From NCBI GenBank assembly GCA_013823625.1, contig PNMM01000002.1, positions 724,380-788,379 on the forward strand: a DNA stretch of 64,000 nt. The letters run 5' to 3'. The stretch's first letter is position 1, and every line of letters starts with the position of its first letter. This stretch comes from Microbacterium sp. GTDB lineage: Bacteria; Actinomycetota; Actinomycetes; Actinomycetales; Microbacteriaceae. The notes under the pieces were generated by a model. That model saw only the letters and a list, made by a program, of their open reading frames with translations, was not told the DNA's origin and did not search any database. The position numbers and the translations under genes were made by a program. This document shows positions 61,601-64,000 of the stretch, in pieces.

Positions 61601-64000
61601 TACGGGGTGCTGGCGCTCGACGCTGCAGGCCTCGTCACGTTGACGGAGGGGGGCGCTGTGCACCAGTTCGATGCCGCGGGCAAGCTCAGCTCGACCACGA
61701 CCGTCGCCGACGTGAAGAAGCCGGCAACCCCGACGGTGTCGTATCGCGCCAACGGTCTTCCCGACAGAATCACCGACCCGGTGGCCGGTGGCACCGTTCG
61801 TACAGTGCAGTTTGTCTACGGCAACGACACCACGAACGCGTGCACGGTGCCCAGCGGTTCTGGCTTTATGGCACCAAAGCCGGGCTTCTTGTGTCGAATC
61901 ATCTACCTGGGGCAGACCGGTGTTGATGACATGACGCAGCTGTTCTATAACCAGCTTGGGCAGCTGGCCGAAATTCGCGACCCCGACGGTGAGCGGGTTC
62001 GCTTCGGCTACACCGATGGTCGGCTGACGAGCATCCTTGACCCACTCGTCAATGACTGGATTGCGGCGGACCCGGCGAACCGCACCGGGGTAGAGAACCT
62101 GGTCCAGACCACAATCGCCTACACGCCAGACGGGAAAGTTGCTTCGGTGACTTTGCCGGCGCCCGACGGTCAGACGGCAGCTTTGCGCCCGCAGACGAGC
62201 TACACCTACGAGACGGGCTCAACGTCTGTGGATGTGGCAGGGCTTGACCTCAGCGGCGCCCCGGCCGGAGCCCACGCTCGCGTGGTCACCTATGACGAAG
62301 GGTGGCGCGCAGAGACGGCGACGTCAGCGTCGGGCATCACCTCGTCGCAGACGTGGAGTGATGAAGATCAGCTACTGTCGCGCACCGACGCGTCGGGACG
62401 CATGTCGACCACGATCTACGACCTGTTCACCGACCTGCCACTTGATTCGTATGGGCCGGCGCCGGTCAGTTGCTTTGGCTTGAATCGCACGCCGACCTCG
62501 GGGTGCCCGGAAGTTCCACACTCCACCACCGGCTACGACCAGGGTTTGCAAGGCTTGCAGGTGAGCTACTTTGCCAACAACTCATTCTCTGGCAGGCCCG
62601 TTGACTTCAGTCTTGGCCTCGTGGGGGGCACGGGCAGCACGGGCTCCCGTGACTGGGCTGTCGGTTCACCCATTGCGGGCGTTCCGGTGGACAACTTCTC
62701 GCTGCGCATGCACGGAGTCGTCAAGTTCCCGACAGCGGGCAACTGGCAGTTCCGCACGACGATGGACGACGGTGGCCGACTTTATCTCAATGACGATCTG
62801 ATCATTAATGACCTTCCCGTTGACTCGACCGTGTCGACAATAACCAGCCCAATCCTGACTGGCATCACGGCCGATGAGCAACGTCGCATTCGATTGGACT
62901 TCTACGAACGCGCTGGTGCGGCGGTGCTCACCTTGCAGTGGCAGCGCGACGGGGGCGGGTGGGTGAATGTGCCTGACTCGGCCTTACGGCCCGACTTTGG
63001 CCTGGCAACCTTGAGCCTCACCCGTGACAGTGTGCTGGCCGGCAGCAGCGTGCCTTCCTCGGCCGTAACCAACCTATCGACGACCACCTCCTACGGCACG
63101 AGGCCGTGGCTCGGAGCCCCGACATCGACCACGGTGGATCCCGGCGGCCTGGGGCTGACGACGTCAACGTCTTACGAAGCTCCAACGTCGGCTGCGAACT
63201 CGTGGCTGCGACGCTTGACGCGTGATTTGCCCTCGGGCACGGCATCCCGCACCACATCGGTGTACTACAACGACACCGAGCAAGCGGGGGCGAACGACTG
63301 TGGTTTGGCCGCAACGACGCCGCAGTTCGGCATGCTGAAGCAGATCACCGGGCCGACCCCTGCCGCAGGCGGCGTGGTGTCGACGCGGTTCATCTACGAC
63401 CGCTGGGGTCGAACAGTGGGCACAAAGACGGGTTCGGATCCGTGGTCGTGCGTCACGTTCGATGCACGGGGGCGCACGGCGACGAGCGTCGTCGGAGTGG
63501 GCTCGCCGAGCATCCGCACGATCACGAACAACTATGCCGTCGGCGGTGACCCGTTGGTGAGCTCAGTGACGGATACTGCCGGCACGATTACCGTGAGGGT
63601 TGACCTCCTCGGTCGCACCGTGGCCTACACCGACGCTTGGGGTGTGGTCACGACGCCGACGTTCCAGGCGCAGACGGGCCGTGTTCTTGCGGTGACGATC
63701 ACTCCCACTTCCGGCGCGGCGATCGTCTACAACTACACGCATGATGTCGACGGCAAAGTGCTGACCGTCTCGACCCCTGCCCACTCGGGTCCGCTCGCAA
63801 CGGCCGCCTACAACCCCACCACGGGTGAGTTGACGGGTGTGACCTATGGAAACGGTTCGTCGTTGACGGGCTTGCAACGCTCCCCGTCGGGGGCGCCACT
63901 GTCGATGGAGTGGGCGTTCCCGCAGGCCGGCGGTGTGCCGCAGGCGTCGGTGGTGGAGCAGGTCGAGCGCACCCGCGCGGGTCGCATCGTGGCGAACACG
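58640..64000 (+). CDS. Giant secreted RHS/YD-repeat-like protein with PA14-like domains, 3' end missing
   Basis: The open frame runs 1787 codons to the window edge. The N-terminus has a signal peptide (SLVSRGLGVVTALALVIGMA). A region with TYEIEP and RVYPVNVDPSTSWGSS precedes Fn3-like modules. PA14-like domain 1 (about residues 775-930) holds GLIGSYFNALNQ, QWDGFVTVPATGPYTFSVAR and DDGARVVI. Domain 2 (about 1307-1455) holds LQVSYFANNSFSGRPV and TMDDGGRLYLNDDLII. After that come YD-type segments, such as FIYDRWGRTVGT, VDLLGRTVAYTDAWGVV and AAYNPTTGELTGVTYGNG. Such proteins display a polymorphic toxin or adhesin C-terminus. GGGAG lies eight bases before the ATG. By eye the codons are less GC-biased than in neighbouring genes. 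Confidence 0.85.
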   Translation, partial: MSAMSLVSRGLGVVTALALVIGMAVMPGSDAVAAPAEVEAPQFDPNVSLPAVESSPAEAVAPTVPEGDFGLDRLPALIDLPARSFTRPMKIDLDKINLDDREVVDRDRFSTTYEGPRGTSIAVLGETPQNVEVDGEWVATDDSLNRNTSGWQADLHPLAPEVSSRAGGEIVSMTDGEYEVSWRLLGAANSKASMGVSADGEQAPVLFRDVLDGVDVTYEIEPSAVKEVMILDEPPSEAPAYEWLLSAPGLTVQPDDVGGFVMLDADGVVRFSIPTPVMWDSSGVEGVREPEMAVVAATVEPYGDDWLFTLSPDQAWLTDADRVYPVNVDPSTSWGSSNRRSYKSDGVVQSGATWFGNPWQANRALYWRGWAQYPLGNIAPGYVYDSAISLSYTTGATPCQVGYIGSGSANPTSILSYGTDVSWFSLCNGGASASSNTMDGLDSTIASWVRIGAYSNWVGFRSSAEANTGYSYKGANTTLVVLYANYPSVTGVAAPTPTNGAIAPRAPQMNATGSTNSGTELQYRYQFQKTGGSGGGNPAGAFASIDYETEWVNSGVFQVPSNKLESDTQYRYRVIVKDGNDGVLGNNTQRTQANATWFFTTQSTPVVPQASALPADESVVTTTTPEFRVDYVPDAGNPAAVKYRFVVATGADGRSGTVVNSGWIDAPSTVPGSAVTWTPPVGSLQDGGSYTWRVWLDDGTDQAEQAWAGRFTVNTRLGTSGPSPFDSAGPATVNLANGNLALSFSSPTVATLGGPMGLSFSYNSQADPNANRGLIGSYFNALNQGQTSTTNFDFTGREPVLVRTDSVIDFTAAAEIAPGVPADFWMAQWDGFVTVPATGPYTFSVARDDGARVVIGPVGTLPRTTVINGWSAAQAAIQSGTPVTLEQGISAPIRVEYYDSTGNAQLQLRVTGPGIAAGGIPVPADWFTKKVQYLPGGWANSGPIAGAGGFYTLATKTTSAVTLTDVTGSVHTYVKKSDGGYTAPAGQYGVLALDAAGLVTLTEGGAVHQFDAAGKLSSTTTVADVKKPATPTVSYRANGLPDRITDPVAGGTVRTVQFVYGNDTTNACTVPSGSGFMAPKPGFLCRIIYLGQTGVDDMTQLFYNQLGQLAEIRDPDGERVRFGYTDGRLTSILDPLVNDWIAADPANRTGVENLVQTTIAYTPDGKVASVTLPAPDGQTAALRPQTSYTYETGSTSVDVAGLDLSGAPAGAHARVVTYDEGWRAETATSASGITSSQTWSDEDQLLSRTDASGRMSTTIYDLFTDLPLDSYGPAPVSCFGLNRTPTSGCPEVPHSTTGYDQGLQGLQVSYFANNSFSGRPVDFSLGLVGGTGSTGSRDWAVGSPIAGVPVDNFSLRMHGVVKFPTAGNWQFRTTMDDGGRLYLNDDLIINDLPVDSTVSTITSPILTGITADEQRRIRLDFYERAGAAVLTLQWQRDGGGWVNVPDSALRPDFGLATLSLTRDSVLAGSSVPSSAVTNLSTTTSYGTRPWLGAPTSTTVDPGGLGLTTSTSYEAPTSAANSWLRRLTRDLPSGTASRTTSVYYNDTEQAGANDCGLAATTPQFGMLKQITGPTPAAGGVVSTRFIYDRWGRTVGTKTGSDPWSCVTFDARGRTATSVVGVGSPSIRTITNNYAVGGDPLVSSVTDTAGTITVRVDLLGRTVAYTDAWGVVTTPTFQAQTGRVLAVTITPTSGAAIVYNYTHDVDGKVLTVSTPAHSGPLATAAYNPTTGELTGVTYGNGSSLTGLQRSPSGAPLSMEWAFPQAGGVPQASVVEQVERTRAGRIVANT

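Overview
The window is high-GC chromosomal DNA from an actinobacterium, most likely a member of the Micrococcales and probably Microbacteriaceae. The grounds are the gene families (an F420-type luciferase-like oxidoreductase, DUF3073, DUF3817, a DUF6421-like protein, a Septum_form protein and separate PurS/PurQ/PurL subunits), the frequent GTG starts, and a recurrent leaderless promoter layout in which a TANNNT -10 box lies 6-8 nt before the start codon. I saw no rRNA, tRNA, CRISPR array, insertion sequence or prophage. Family assignments come from reading motifs, not from searches.

Layout. 1-6 kb: the 5' end of a luciferase-like oxidoreductase, then two paralogous secreted proteins, each with eight Asp-box-like repeats and three cell-wall-binding repeats, flanking a threonine aldolase. 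6-12 kb: a DUF6421/SDR operon, a lipoprotein, a DedA membrane protein, exonuclease III, and a TetR/hydrolase pair with a visible operator. 12-24 kb: pyrE, a Septum_form protein, an HAD phosphatase, a D-lactate-dehydrogenase-type flavo-iron-sulfur protein, Sua5, an orphan DNA methyltransferase, an acyltransferase, a SpoU methylase, and an MFS/TetR divergent pair with a clear operator. 24-47 kb: de novo purine genes (purA, purL, purQ, purS, purC, purD, purF, purM) interleaved with housekeeping and membrane genes. These include a CtpE-like P-type ATPase, an MscS channel, a 29-residue membrane protein, a TetR-controlled three-gene operon and tandem SGNH hydrolases.

47-58.5 kb is an oxidative sugar-catabolism cluster. 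One arm encodes an enolase-superfamily dehydratase, an FCD-type GntR regulator, a mutarotase-like protein, an SDR, an SMP-30 lactonase and an amylo-1,6-glucosidase-like hydrolase. The divergent arm encodes a CUT1 ABC importer with no ATPase gene. Between them are two inverted copies of AGGTATGATCTAA, each holding a possible -10 box, which makes them the best candidate operators for the GntR protein. The enzymes fit uptake, mutarotation, oxidation to a lactone, hydrolysis to an aldonate and dehydration to a 2-keto-3-deoxy acid. The next enzyme of such a route is not in the window.

58.6 kb to the end is the first 1787 codons of a very large secreted RHS/YD-type protein with two PA14-like domains. 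Its C-terminus is outside the window. Genes are tightly packed: most same-strand neighbours overlap by 1-4 nt or lie within about 35 nt, and four of nine convergent pairs overlap by exactly their stop codons. The only gene-free stretch over 300 bases is 54885-55333, which holds the divergent promoter and a structured leader.
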